This document shows positions 8,923 through 17,764 of a stretch of 45,781 bases of DNA, in pieces. Position numbers and translations under genes: made by a program. Positions within the stretch are counted from its first letter, which is position 1; each line of letters begins with the position of its first letter. The DNA comes from an uncultured Porphyromonas sp. Lineage in GTDB: Bacteria > Bacteroidota > Bacteroidia > Bacteroidales > Porphyromonadaceae. Below the pieces are notes generated by a model. That model worked only from the letters and a program-made list of their open reading frames with translations. It was not told the origin of the DNA and did no database searches. Location: assembly GCF_900541275.1 (NCBI RefSeq), contig NZ_UQJH01000012.1, forward strand, positions 1-45,781. Direction: 5' to 3'.

Positions 8923-10344
8923 ATGAATTTCCTAAAGAGACTCTTCGGCGTCGGCAGTGACAACAACGACAGCAAGGACGATGACCGTCGCCGGGAAGAG
9001 AGACGCCCCGAGCCCTCTGCCACACCCGAACCTAAGTCGCAGAGGAGCGAAGTAGAGAGAGAGAGGTCTCAGCGCCCCTCACGTCGCCGCAGCAATAACC
9101 CCGAGGAGAGGAGAAATCAGCAGCGCCGCAGACCCTCAGACAATGAGCGGAAGCCCAAGCCCGACAACGAGACCGGTGAGGATAGTCGCCGCAGAGGCCG
9201 ATCAGGGGACAGCAATCGCCGTGGTCGCCGCCCTGCAGACCGCCGAGGCGAGCGGAGAAGCCGCATCGAGGAGAGACCCCGCGCCACCGAGCTCTCTGAG
9301 TATGTACTGAGCACAGCAGAGGTGGTCCACGACGAGGAGCGCGACAAGTGGCGCTCGCTCGACTTCCGTAAGCTGGACACCGTGATCCCCGAGAGGACCT
9401 TGGCACAGGATCACCCCGAGGATATCGACCTGCCGGAGCCGATGCGTCAGGCGATCAGAGAGTCCCTCGTCTGGGTCTCCTACGACAAGGATCTGCCGGA
9501 GATCAGCTACGATGAGGAGGGCAATAAGCAGATCGGAGGGACTGAGGAGCAGCAGCGCCAGCCCTACTTCCTTGAGCCGAGTACGATATGGACTGAGGCG
9601 CCGATCAGCGAGGGCGAAGGCGGGAGACTGAAGTACTCCCCCTCCTATCTCGAGCTCACCCCGGAGCAGCGGTATGAGTACCTCGACTGGCTCACCCGCA
9701 AGGACAAGAGCGGCAAGTGGGGCTACGTCTTCCTCTACTACAATGGTCTGGAGCGCCACCTCCTGCTAGGTGACCTCGATCGTGCCGTGGAGGAGATCCT
9801 GAAGCTCAGGGAGACCTTCCCCTGGCAACACAAGCTGGTCAATGCCTCCGAGTACGCTGTGATCAACTCCTGCTTCGCTCGTCGCCGCAGAGATCTACTC
9901 CAGAAGCTGATCGACGAGGGCGCCTTCACCGGCATCTCTCTCCTCCAGATGACCATCTCCTACGAGAGCGATGTCAATCTCGGAGCTGAGGACCTGCTCA
10001 ATATCTTCTACAAGCTCTATCCCGAGGCGCGCACCGCCCTCCACCACGACCGTGACCGCCTCAGGACGCACGTGGAGAATGCGCTGAATAAGCTGACCCT
10101 CTACGATGGGCTCCCGATCTATCGCTACCCGATCGACGAGGTGAAGACAAAGAACGAGCATCGCTTCCTCAACGACTCCTTCCCGGAGTACCTGCAAGGC
10201 TGCGTGATGCCGGACTTCTACTCCCTGGATCCCTTCCGTAACGACGTGGACCTGATCTTCCACACCGCCTTTGATGCCTACAAGGCAGACGCCGACTCAG
10301 ACGAGAGTGAGGAAGAGGCGATGCCCGAGGACAAGGAAGAGTAA
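8923..10344 (+). CDS. TerB-N domain protein with arginine-rich disordered N-terminus
   Basis: A 473-aa cytoplasmic protein in three parts. Residues 1-10 (MNFLKRLFGV) could be an amphipathic anchor. Residues 11-125 are almost entirely R, E, D, S, P, N and Q with many RRR and RRxR clusters, so disordered and strongly basic. Residues about 230-450 match the TerB N-terminal domain, with the typical motif SYLELTPEQRYEYLDWL followed by GYVFLYYNGLERHLL. The tail (450-473) is acidic. TerB-N is known from tellurite-resistance-associated and stress proteins, with no defined activity. The TerB domain proper and other ter genes are absent here. The basic tail might bind nucleic acid; that is inference. 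Confidence 0.72.
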   Translation: MNFLKRLFGVGSDNNDSKDDDRRREERRPEPSATPEPKSQRSEVERERSQRPSRRRSNNPEERRNQQRRRPSDNERKPKPDNETGEDSRRRGRSGDSNRRGRRPADRRGERRSRIEERPRATELSEYVLSTAEVVHDEERDKWRSLDFRKLDTVIPERTLAQDHPEDIDLPEPMRQAIRESLVWVSYDKDLPEISYDEEGNKQIGGTEEQQRQPYFLEPSTIWTEAPISEGEGGRLKYSPSYLELTPEQRYEYLDWLTRKDKSGKWGYVFLYYNGLERHLLLGDLDRAVEEILKLRETFPWQHKLVNASEYAVINSCFARRRRDLLQKLIDEGAFTGISLLQMTISYESDVNLGAEDLLNIFYKLYPEARTALHHDRDRLRTHVENALNKLTLYDGLPIYRYPIDEVKTKNEHRFLNDSFPEYLQGCVMPDFYSLDPFRNDVDLIFHTAFDAYKADADSDESEEEAMPEDKEE

Positions 10345-10361
10345 CCCCCTTCCCTTTGGTT

Positions 10362-10405
10362 AATGCAGTTCCTTGGTGGTCATTGTGCCACTGAGGGACT
10401 GCATT
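10362..10405. other. Strong 18-bp hairpin between the TerB-N gene and nrfH
   Basis: 10362-10379 pairs with 10388-10405 around an 8-nt loop. Only three positions deviate, and all three are G-U pairs in plus-strand RNA. No T tract follows, so it may be a factor-assisted terminator or an mRNA-stabilising 3' structure. Confidence 0.6.
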
Positions 10406-10441
10406 GACTTATAGTGTGGTGGGACATTGTGCCGGAAATCG

Positions 10442-10471
10442 TTTTTCATATATAAATTTTTAGTAGATTTG
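10442..10471 (+). promoter_or_regulatory. Promoter of the nrfHA-ccsBA operon
   Basis: TTTT (10442-10445) and TAGATTTG (10464-10471) are separated by 18 nt. An AT-rich spacer and a start codon 31 nt downstream support it. I saw no convincing FNR-type or other regulator dyad. Confidence 0.6.
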
Positions 10472-10502
10472 TGAAGAAAAGCAATACACGACAGCATAGA
10501 CT

Positions 10503-11114
10503 ATGAGCCTCAGAGACCGCTGGAGACACCTCATCGACACCTTGCTTCCTACTTACAAGAGCAGGGTAGCGATCGTTGTACTACTCGGGGTCGTAGCCGG
10601 GATCGGCTCCTACCTCGTCTATATGTCGCGTGTCTGGAGCTATGCAGGAGACGATCCGGGGACCTGCATCAATTGCCACGTCATGGAGCCCTACTATGCC
10701 ACCTGGATGCACAGCTCGCACGGCACAGAGACCACCTGCAACGACTGCCACGTCCCGCACGACAGCTTTGTGAGGAAGTACTTCTTCAAGGCGACGGACG
10801 GGCTCCGGCACTCCTACGTCTTCACGATGAGGGGCGAGCCGCAGAGTATGAAGGCAATCCCCGAGAGTCAGAAAGTGATCTACGAGAATTGTATTCGCTG
10901 CCATTCGCAGCTCAATCAAGAGTTTGTCAAGACCGGGATGCTCCGCGGTGCGTCTATCACCGACGGGACGGAGATGGCTTGCTGGGACTGCCATCGTGAT
11001 GTACCTCACGGCGGAGTCAATAGCCTCTCCAATACACCCAACGCCATCGTCCCCTTCCCCAAGAGCCCCGTCCCCGACTGGATCAAGAGAGCGAAAAAGA
11101 GTAACCTCGACTAA
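10503..11114 (+). CDS. nrfH: Cytochrome c nitrite reductase small subunit NrfH
   Basis: A 203-aa NapC/NirT-family tetraheme quinol dehydrogenase that takes electrons from menaquinol and hands them to NrfA on the periplasmic side. One N-terminal transmembrane anchor (about residues 22-43, VAIVVLLGVVAGIGSYLVYMS) is followed by four CxxCH heme sites starting at C55 (CINCH), C79 (CNDCH), C130 (CIRCH) and C160 (CWDCH). The segment CINCHVMEPYYATWMHSSHG is typical of NrfH. nrfA follows 32 nt later, which fixes the assignment. It is the first gene of a nitrite-ammonification operon, and menA in this window supplies the menaquinone pathway. Confidence 0.95.
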   Translation: MSLRDRWRHLIDTLLPTYKSRVAIVVLLGVVAGIGSYLVYMSRVWSYAGDDPGTCINCHVMEPYYATWMHSSHGTETTCNDCHVPHDSFVRKYFFKATDGLRHSYVFTMRGEPQSMKAIPESQKVIYENCIRCHSQLNQEFVKTGMLRGASITDGTEMACWDCHRDVPHGGVNSLSNTPNAIVPFPKSPVPDWIKRAKKSNLD

Positions 11115-11146
11115 TAAGCCACCCCACTATCTCATATATCCGCATT

Positions 11147-12652
11147 ATGAACGAGCAGAAACCCAAACGACTAAAAAGCTGGCAAGGCTGGCTCCTCTTT
11201 GGAGCCGCCCTCGTGATCGTCTTCTTGCTGGGACTCTTTGCTGCCTCAGTAACTGAGCGACGCGCAGAGATCCGATCGATCTATGCCAATAAGAAGATCG
11301 ACATTGAGCCCGGCGAGGCAAAGAGCGAGGTCTACGGTATCAATTATCCCCGAGAGTACGACACCTGGAGGGAGACCGCAGACACGACCTTTGAGAGCCG
11401 ACACAATGGGAGCAAGGCGGTGGATGTGCTGTCAGAGCGACCGGAGATGGTCGTCCTGTGGGCTGGATATGCCTTCAGCCGCGACTACTCCACGCCACGA
11501 GGGCATATGCACGCTATCGAGGACGTCACCAATACCCTGCGAACGGGTACCCCGGGACTTCCGGACGGGGAGGATCTCCAGCCAGCCACATGCTGGACCT
11601 GCAAGGGTCCGGATGTGCCGAGGATGATGCAGCAGGTGGGGTTGCAGGAGTTTTATCAGAAACGCTGGTCCGACTGGGGGAGCGAGATAGTCAATCCTAT
11701 CGGCTGCGCCGACTGCCACGATGCGGAGACGATGGAGCTGCATATCAGCCGCCCTGCACTCGTAGAGGCTATGGAGCGTCGCGGGATCGACATCACCAAG
11801 GCTTCTCACCAAGAGATGCGCTCCCTCGTCTGTGCTCAGTGTCACGTCGAGTACTACTTCAAGAAGGACGGTAACTACCTCACCTTCCCCTGGGACAAGG
11901 GGATGACCTTTGAGGACGTGGAGGCTTACTACGACGAGCAGGACTACTACGACTACATCCATCCGCTGAGCAAGGCGCATATCCTCAAGGCTCAGCACCC
12001 GGACTACGAGCTGGCACAGCACGGGATCCATGCTCAGAGAGGAGTCTCCTGCGCAGACTGCCATATGCCCTACATCAGCGAGGGGGGAGTAAAGTTTAGC
12101 GACCACCATATCATGAGTCCTCTTGCTCACATCGACCGTACATGTCAGACCTGTCACCGAGAGAGCAAGGAGGAGCTACTAAGGAACGTCTACGACAGAC
12201 AAGAGAAAGCACTCGAGGTACGGAACAGCCTCGAGAAAGAGCTCTCTAGAGCACATATAGAGGCAGCCTTTGCCTGGGAGAAGGGAGCGACGGAGAGCCA
12301 GATGGCACCGGTGCTCAAGCTGATCAGGGAGAGCCAATTTCGCTGGGATTATGGGGTGGCAAGCCACGGTGCGTCATTCCACGCCCCACAGGAGGTGATG
12401 CGTATCCTGAGCGGTGGACTGGAGAGAGCTCTTCAGGCTCGGGTGAAGCTGGCACAGGTACTGGCGCAGAATGGTTTCACCGGCGAGGTACCAATGCCTG
12501 ACATCAGCACGAAGGAGAAGGCACAGAAGTACATTGGTCTTGATATGAATAAGCTTCGAGAGAAGAAGGAGGACTTCAAGAAAACCATCGTCCCGAAGTG
12601 GATCGAAGAGGCCAAGGCTAAGGGCAATATTTACACCGCCATGAATCAGTGA
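11147..12652 (+). CDS. nrfA: Cytochrome c nitrite reductase catalytic subunit NrfA
   Basis: A 501-aa periplasmic pentaheme enzyme that reduces nitrite to ammonium with six electrons. The catalytic heme site is the special CxxCK motif, CWTCK at C149, with lysine as axial ligand. Four normal sites follow: CADCH (C187), CAQCH (C229), CADCH (C302) and CQTCH (C333). An N-terminal hydrophobic segment (about residues 12-34) serves as signal or anchor. The motif QCHVEYYF is the canonical NrfA active-site and calcium-site segment. The length matches the family. Heme attachment to CxxCK usually needs a dedicated lyase system; the ccsBA genes directly downstream are the natural candidate here. Confidence 0.97.
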   Translation: MNEQKPKRLKSWQGWLLFGAALVIVFLLGLFAASVTERRAEIRSIYANKKIDIEPGEAKSEVYGINYPREYDTWRETADTTFESRHNGSKAVDVLSERPEMVVLWAGYAFSRDYSTPRGHMHAIEDVTNTLRTGTPGLPDGEDLQPATCWTCKGPDVPRMMQQVGLQEFYQKRWSDWGSEIVNPIGCADCHDAETMELHISRPALVEAMERRGIDITKASHQEMRSLVCAQCHVEYYFKKDGNYLTFPWDKGMTFEDVEAYYDEQDYYDYIHPLSKAHILKAQHPDYELAQHGIHAQRGVSCADCHMPYISEGGVKFSDHHIMSPLAHIDRTCQTCHRESKEELLRNVYDRQEKALEVRNSLEKELSRAHIEAAFAWEKGATESQMAPVLKLIRESQFRWDYGVASHGASFHAPQEVMRILSGGLERALQARVKLAQVLAQNGFTGEVPMPDISTKEKAQKYIGLDMNKLREKKEDFKKTIVPKWIEEAKAKGNIYTAMNQ

Positions 12653-12752
12653 GTCCTATTGCCATGAGACAATATGGGTATCATTTACTCTGATAAGAGA
12701 CCTTCTCCGGTAGCTCGGGTGACGTCTCTTGCCCTAAAGGGAAGCCGTTGCG

Positions 12753-14027
12753 ATGAGTAAGGGAAAGAGCCTCTGGAGCGGGAGGTGGGGCTACAGAGAG
12801 GGCTGGGTCATCACAGGCGGATTGCTTCTGATCGCACTTCTCTGGCAGGGCATCCTCGGTCCGCTACCGGGAGGGATGATCCCCCACTCGACCGTCATCG
12901 GAGCTGTCATCATCCTGTTATTGACAGCGGGGATCTGCACTGGTCTCAGGGAGCGGAGAGTGGTGCCGGAGGCGATCCGATACCTCTTTAGCCCTGCAGC
13001 CACCATCTGCAGCATCACCCTCTTTATGGGGGTGACCTTAGTGGCAGGACTGACGACGCAGGTGCCACCGGAGATGGCCATCGGGATGGGTGGAGTACTT
13101 CATCATATGGGAGCCACCTCAGTGGTACACTCCTATCCATTCATCACCTCATACCTCTACCTGCTACTTGTCCTACTCTGCGTGACGATGCGCCGCGTGT
13201 GGCACTTCCGCCGACCGGTCCGTGATGGTGCCTTTGTGCTCAATCACCTGGGACTCGCCTACTTCCTCACTTTTGCCCTCCTCAGCTCCAGTGCCATAGA
13301 GCGTTACCGGATGACCATTACCGAGGGCGACACTGAGTGGAGGGGACTGATCGATGGGCGCCAGGAGCCGGTGGAGCTACCGATAGCGATCGAGCTTAAG
13401 GACTTCCGGATGGAGGAGTATCCGCCTAAGCTGATGCTCCTTGACGGCACAAAGGGGCTGGTAAAGGGAAAGGGCGGCACACCCCTTGAGTTGCTCCTTG
13501 ACCAGCCACTCCCGCAGAGTGGTCTGCTCGGTCAGTGGCACGTGACGGTAGATGATCGACTTCCTCTTGCCGCACCGGTTATGAGTGGCGACACCCTGCG
13601 CTATGTCGAGTGGGGCAGCGATGGTGCGACGACGGCGGCACACGTCATAGTCTCACGAGACGGAGACGAACTTGTCTCGGGATGGGTCAGCAATGGGAGC
13701 TACCTCATCCCCTATCGTGCTCTCTCACTGGAGGACAGTCTGACCCTCGTGATGCCGGAGTGCGAGCCGAAGCAGTACTACTCCGACGTCGTCTACTACA
13801 CCCGGGAGGGAAGTAGCGGTCAGGCAACAATCTCTGTCAATAGTCCTCTACGACTCGGCGACTGGTACATCTATCAGCTCAGCTACGACGAGCGGAAGGG
13901 GCGGTGGAGCGACTTGACTCAACTGGAGCTGGTGAGAGACCCTTATATGCCGCACATTTACATCGGCTTGGTGATGCTCCTGCTCGGGGCGATCTTACTC
14001 ATATTTAGCCCGCCTACGGATAAGTGA
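12753..14027 (+). CDS. ccsB: Cytochrome c biogenesis protein CcsB/ResB-like
   Basis: A 424-aa membrane protein of the ResB/Ccs1 type, the partner of CcsA in system II cytochrome c maturation. It has about five hydrophobic helices in residues 17-190, a periplasmic beta-rich domain of about 200 residues (LPIAIELKDFRMEEYPPKLMLL, the usual ResB segment), and a C-terminal helix (about 395-418) before the stop. It lies 100 nt after nrfA and overlaps ccsA by one base (TGATG), so the two are translationally coupled. Placement behind nrfHA suggests its job includes hemylating the nitrite reductase. Sequence identity to ResB is modest, so confidence rests partly on context. Confidence 0.85.
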   Translation: MSKGKSLWSGRWGYREGWVITGGLLLIALLWQGILGPLPGGMIPHSTVIGAVIILLLTAGICTGLRERRVVPEAIRYLFSPAATICSITLFMGVTLVAGLTTQVPPEMAIGMGGVLHHMGATSVVHSYPFITSYLYLLLVLLCVTMRRVWHFRRPVRDGAFVLNHLGLAYFLTFALLSSSAIERYRMTITEGDTEWRGLIDGRQEPVELPIAIELKDFRMEEYPPKLMLLDGTKGLVKGKGGTPLELLLDQPLPQSGLLGQWHVTVDDRLPLAAPVMSGDTLRYVEWGSDGATTAAHVIVSRDGDELVSGWVSNGSYLIPYRALSLEDSLTLVMPECEPKQYYSDVVYYTREGSSGQATISVNSPLRLGDWYIYQLSYDERKGRWSDLTQLELVRDPYMPHIYIGLVMLLLGAILLIFSPPTDK

Positions 14028-14839
14028 TGGATCAGATACTCAACCTACTATCCCAGACCCACTGGGACCACTTCGTATGGTACGGCGTGACAGTGATACT
14101 CCTCTCCGCCGTCGGAGCCGGTATGGGCTGGACCAGGCGTCGACCTCTCGCTCTACTCTTCTCCACCGCAGCACTCCTCGTCATGACCTACTTCATTGCC
14201 GGTATGTGGGTCAGCCTGGGGCGACCGCCGATGCGGACACAGGGCGAGACGAGACTGCTCTACTCCTTCTTCGTCCTGATTGCTGGTATCCTCGTCTACA
14301 GCCGATGGAGGTATCGGTGGATCCTCTCCTTCAGCACCATACTGGCGACAGTCTTCATCATCATCAATATCGTCAAGCCTCAGATCCACTCCAAGACGAT
14401 GATGGCGGCACTTGCGAGCCCCTACTTTGTCCCCCATGTGATCTCCTATATGTTTGCCTACGGGATGCTTGGCATCTCGCTGATTATCGGGCTCTACGCT
14501 GCGTATAAGAGGTCCGGCGACCATACGGAGCTGCTCAGGGTGATGGACAATCTCGCCTACACCGGCATCGGATTTCTCCTGATCGGGCTTATCCTCGGCG
14601 CAATCTGGGCAAAAGCAGCGTGGGGGACCTACTGGGGATGGGATCCAAAGGAGACTTGGGCAGCGATAACCCTCGCAGCGTACCTGCTCTTCCTCCACCA
14701 CAGGAAGTTTCACCCGGCAGACCTCAGGACCTCGATCTGGCTGCTTATCCTAAGCTTTCTCTTCCTGCAGATGTGCTGGTATGGGGTCAATTACCTCCCC
14801 TCCGCCAAGGGTAGCATCCACACCTACGGGACGACATAA
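14027..14839 (+). CDS. ccsA: Cytochrome c biogenesis protein CcsA (heme handling, WWD domain)
   Basis: A 270-aa polytopic membrane protein of the heme handling protein family. It exports or presents heme to apocytochromes with CcsB. The tryptophan-rich WWD segment is visible at about residues 194-213 (AAWGTYWGWDPKETWAAI), flanked by conserved histidines in PHVISYMFAYG and in SIHTYG at the C-terminus. I chose ATG 14027, overlapping the ccsB stop, over the GTG three bases upstream. The split CcsB + CcsA arrangement contrasts with the fused CcsBA of some epsilonproteobacteria and Bacteroides. Confidence 0.92.
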   Translation: MDQILNLLSQTHWDHFVWYGVTVILLSAVGAGMGWTRRRPLALLFSTAALLVMTYFIAGMWVSLGRPPMRTQGETRLLYSFFVLIAGILVYSRWRYRWILSFSTILATVFIIINIVKPQIHSKTMMAALASPYFVPHVISYMFAYGMLGISLIIGLYAAYKRSGDHTELLRVMDNLAYTGIGFLLIGLILGAIWAKAAWGTYWGWDPKETWAAITLAAYLLFLHHRKFHPADLRTSIWLLILSFLFLQMCWYGVNYLPSAKGSIHTYGTT

Positions 14840-15039
14840 GTGACACATCCGTGACAAAACGGATGCCTCCAAGGGACATCCTGTCTCTGCGTCGGACATT
14901 GGGGTCGGACAGCTTTGTCAGCATAACATCCTAACTGTCAGATCGGTGCATCCGGCATCGATCTTGTCCTATACTTAGTGTCGATGGCTTCTGAGCCTGA
15001 GACTGAATAGGATAGTAAACCAACCAAAGCATAAGGATT
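14840..15039. other. Non-coding gap before hsp20, with small hairpin
   Basis: CATCCGT (14846-14852) pairs with ACGGATG (14859-14865) just after ccsA, without a T tract. A weak TATACTTA (14970-14977) might be the -7 box for hsp20. I saw no CIRCE (HrcA) element. Confidence 0.4.
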
Positions 15040-15519
15040 ATGACACGTACAGGATTTGATCTCTTCAACGATCTCTTTTTCAACGATAATTTCCTCCGTC
15101 CCGACTACAGCACTACGCGCGGAACCTCCAGCCCCGCGACCAACGTGATCGAGGAGGAGGATGCGTACAAGCTACAGGTATCGGCACCCGGCTTCACAAA
15201 GGCGGATGTGGATGTGAAGCTTGACCAGGACGGCAACCTCGTGATCTCGCTGGACAAGAAGAGCGAGGAAAAGACGGCCAACACCGATGAGGATAAGGCC
15301 ACAGACTCCAAGCAGTTGGCCACGACCGACCAGAAGCCGGTACACTACCTCCGTCGGGAGTTTTACCACCAGAGCTCGATGCAGCGCTTCTCCCTCCCCG
15401 AGGATGCGGACGCTGACAGCATCCGAGCCAAGATGGAGGACGGCATCCTCGAGGTGGTGATCCCCAAGGTAAAGCCTGAGGAGAAGCCGAGCATCGAGAG
15501 AGCCATCAGTATCGACTAA
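15040..15519 (+). CDS. Small heat-shock protein (Hsp20/alpha-crystallin family)
   Basis: A 159-aa ATP-independent holdase chaperone that binds unfolding cytoplasmic proteins. The N-terminus has the typical GFDLFNDLFFNDNFL, then an alpha-crystallin domain (about residues 35-150) starting at PATNVIEEEDAYKLQVSAPGFTKADVDVKLDQDGNLVIS. The C-terminal signature is MEDGILEVVIPKV, and the I-x-I-type tail contains VIPKVKPEEKPS. There is an extra acidic/lysine insert (EEKTANTDEDKATDSKQLATTDQ, split here as residues about 75-100), longer than usual. It is a single gene between the ccs operon and a strong hairpin terminator. The family is secure. Confidence 0.95.
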   Translation: MTRTGFDLFNDLFFNDNFLRPDYSTTRGTSSPATNVIEEEDAYKLQVSAPGFTKADVDVKLDQDGNLVISLDKKSEEKTANTDEDKATDSKQLATTDQKPVHYLRREFYHQSSMQRFSLPEDADADSIRAKMEDGILEVVIPKVKPEEKPSIERAISID

Positions 15520-15550
15520 GCGAGAGCTAAGGTTAGAGAAAAGTTTGGTA

Positions 15551-15601
15551 AAGCAAAGGGACTGCATAGAGAGGGTAACTCTCTATGCAGTCCCTTTGCT
15601 T
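15551..15601. terminator. 23-bp perfect hairpin, terminator of hsp20
   Basis: 15551-15573 is fully complementary to 15579-15601 around loop GGTAA. The arms end in AAGC/GCTT, with only a short T-rich end. It is unusually long and perfect. Confidence 0.7.
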
Positions 15602-15642
15602 TAGAGTCTCGCGAGCCGTTCCCACAACAGAATGAAAATCGC

Positions 15643-15650
15643 TACCTTTG
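15643..15650 (+). promoter_or_regulatory. -7 box for the ftsE-lysC-menA operon
   Basis: TACCTTTG. It overlaps an in-frame TTG at 15648, which therefore cannot be the start of ftsE. This supports the ATG at 15690. Confidence 0.65.
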
Positions 15651-15689
15651 CCTAAGATCCTTAGTAGGACTCTTACTATACAGCAATCA

Positions 15690-16418
15690 ATGATTATGGC
15701 TGAAAACTCTGTACTCGAGTATCGCGACGTCACCATCCGCCGAGCGGAGAATGTCATCATACGCCACACAGACCTTCAGATCAATGCGAGTGACCTCGTG
15801 TATCTGATCGGACGCGTGGGATCGGGGAAGTCTACGCTGCTCAAGACGATATACGCTGACGTGCCCATAAGCGATGGAGAGGCACACTTCGGGAAGTTTG
15901 ACCTAAGGCGGATCAAGAGGCGACAGATCCCCTACCTGAGGCGCGAGATGGGGATTATCTTCCAGGACTTCCGGCTGATGCACGACCGCACGATCGAGGA
16001 CAACCTGAGCTTCGTCCTCCGCGCCACCGGCTGGTCCGACAAGCGAGAGATCAGCCACCGGATCGATGAAGTGCTGGCAAATGTGGGGATGGACCACAAG
16101 GGCTACAAGCTCCCCCACGAGCTGTCGGGCGGTGAGCAGCAGCGTATGGTCATCGCTCGAGCCCTGCTCAATAAGCCCAAGCTCATCCTCGCCGATGAGC
16201 CGACGGGAAACCTTGACCCTGAGACCGGGGACCAGATCTTCCAGCTATTCCGGAAGATCACCGAGAGTGGCACAGCCGTGATCATGAGCACACACAATTA
16301 CGAGATGATGCGGAAGTATCCCTCCCGCATCCTCAAGATCGAGGACGAGCAGCTGCACGAGATGACCGTCCGCACACCGGTGGAGGAGCCGAAGGAGCAA
16401 GAGAGTACAGAGAGATGA
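15690..16418 (+). CDS. ftsE: Cell division ATP-binding protein FtsE
   Basis: A 242-aa ABC ATPase that pairs with FtsX at the divisome to control peptidoglycan hydrolases. Walker A is GRVGSGKST with K47. The signature LSGGEQQRMVIARALL starts at L145, and Walker B with the D-loop is LILADEPTGNLDPETG. The switch histidine lies in MSTHNYEMM. The N-terminal VLEYRDVTIRRAENVIIRH is typical of Bacteroidetes FtsE. ATG 15696 is an alternative start two codons on. ftsX is not adjacent, unlike in E. coli. The stop overlaps lysC by 4 nt (ATGA). A generic ABC ATPase is possible, but FtsE is the best match. Confidence 0.88.
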   Translation: MIMAENSVLEYRDVTIRRAENVIIRHTDLQINASDLVYLIGRVGSGKSTLLKTIYADVPISDGEAHFGKFDLRRIKRRQIPYLRREMGIIFQDFRLMHDRTIEDNLSFVLRATGWSDKREISHRIDEVLANVGMDHKGYKLPHELSGGEQQRMVIARALLNKPKLILADEPTGNLDPETGDQIFQLFRKITESGTAVIMSTHNYEMMRKYPSRILKIEDEQLHEMTVRTPVEEPKEQESTER

Positions 16419-17764
16419 GAGATTTCTCAGAGCTGATAGTCATGAAATTTGGCGGCACCTCGGTAGGCTCCGCCGATCGCATCAAGTATGTCGCCACACT
16501 GATTGAGGACGATCGCTTCAAGATCGTCGTCCTCAGTGCTATGAGTGGCGTCACCAATACGCTGGTCGAGATCAGTGACCACTTTGCCCACTCCAATGTC
16601 CAGGGCGCACTCAGCCTGATCGACGAGCTGGAGCAGAAGTACTACCACACCATCGACACCCTCTACGAGAGCAAGGAGTCGCAGACACTGGCAAAGGTCT
16701 TCGTCGACGAGAAGATGAGCTTCCTCAGGAGCTTTGAGACGGAGCGACTCTTCAGTGACTACGAGACCAAGCAGGTCCTTGGTCAGGGCGAGATCATCTC
16801 CGTGCGGATGATGGAGCTCTACCTCAGGGAGCAGGGGAAGAACCCGATCCGACTCAGCGCACTCGACTTCATCTGCACCGACCAGTATGGGGAGCCGGAC
16901 TTCCCGCGCATACAGGACCGGCTCCTGCAGACGATGGCCGACTACCCGACGGAGACGCTCTTCCTCACCGAGGGCTACATCTGCCTCAATGCCTACTCCG
17001 AGATGGACAACCTCAAGCGCGGTGGCAGCGACTACACCGCCACCATCATCGGCTCCGTCCTCGATGCCAAGGAGATCCAGATATGGACCGACATCGACGG
17101 GATGCACAATAACGACCCGCGTGTCGTGGAGCACACCCGACCCGTGAGGACACTCCACTACGACGAGGCCTCCGAGCTGGCCTACTTCGGTGCCAAGATC
17201 CTCCACCCCTCCTGCATCATCCCTGCCAAGATGGCAAATGTGCCGGTCAAGCTCCTCAGTACCATGGAGCCGCAGGCAAAAGGGACCCTGATCTCCAACC
17301 GCATGGACGAGGGTGCACTCAAGGCGATCGCTGCCAAGGACGGCGTCACCGTGCTGCGGATCCGCAGCACGAGACTACTGCTCTCCTACGGCTTTTTACG
17401 CAAGGTATTCGAGGTCTTTGAGGCCAATAGGACCCCGATCGATATGGTCACCACCAGTGAGGTGTCAGTATCGGTCAGCATCACCGACACGGACCGGCTG
17501 GAGGACATCCTCGCCAATCTCCGACGCTTCAGCACCGTCACCCTCGACTACCCGATGACTATCCTCTGTATTGCCGGTGACCTCAATTGGAAAAACGTCG
17601 GCTTTGAGTCCCGCGTCATCGAGGCGGTAAAGGATCTCCCGGTACGGATGATCTCCTTCGGAGGATCGGACCACAACGTCTCTGTAGTGGTGCGAGCGGA
17701 GGACAAGGAGCTGGCGATGAATCAGCTCCACAAGCACCTCTTCATGGAGCCAGGGGATGAATAA
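16415..17764 (+). CDS. lysC: Monofunctional aspartate kinase
   Basis: A 449-aa enzyme phosphorylating L-aspartate, the first step toward lysine, threonine, methionine and diaminopimelate. The N-terminal amino-acid kinase domain (residues about 8-285) opens with VMKFGGTSVGSADRI and contains RGGSDYTATIIG and TDIDGMHNNDPRVV. Two ACT domains follow (about 310-375 and 380-449), consistent with allosteric control by an end product. The length fits monofunctional enzymes, with no homoserine dehydrogenase domain. It overlaps ftsE by 4 nt and menA by 8 nt, so the three genes form one coupled operon even though their functions are unrelated. Confidence 0.95.
   Translation: MRDFSELIVMKFGGTSVGSADRIKYVATLIEDDRFKIVVLSAMSGVTNTLVEISDHFAHSNVQGALSLIDELEQKYYHTIDTLYESKESQTLAKVFVDEKMSFLRSFETERLFSDYETKQVLGQGEIISVRMMELYLREQGKNPIRLSALDFICTDQYGEPDFPRIQDRLLQTMADYPTETLFLTEGYICLNAYSEMDNLKRGGSDYTATIIGSVLDAKEIQIWTDIDGMHNNDPRVVEHTRPVRTLHYDEASELAYFGAKILHPSCIIPAKMANVPVKLLSTMEPQAKGTLISNRMDEGALKAIAAKDGVTVLRIRSTRLLLSYGFLRKVFEVFEANRTPIDMVTTSEVSVSVSITDTDRLEDILANLRRFSTVTLDYPMTILCIAGDLNWKNVGFESRVIEAVKDLPVRMISFGGSDHNVSVVVRAEDKELAMNQLHKHLFMEPGDE

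Noticed and set aside
14840..15039. CIRCE heat-shock element upstream of hsp20
   Set aside because: No TTAGCACTC-N9-GAGTGCTAA-like inverted repeat is present.
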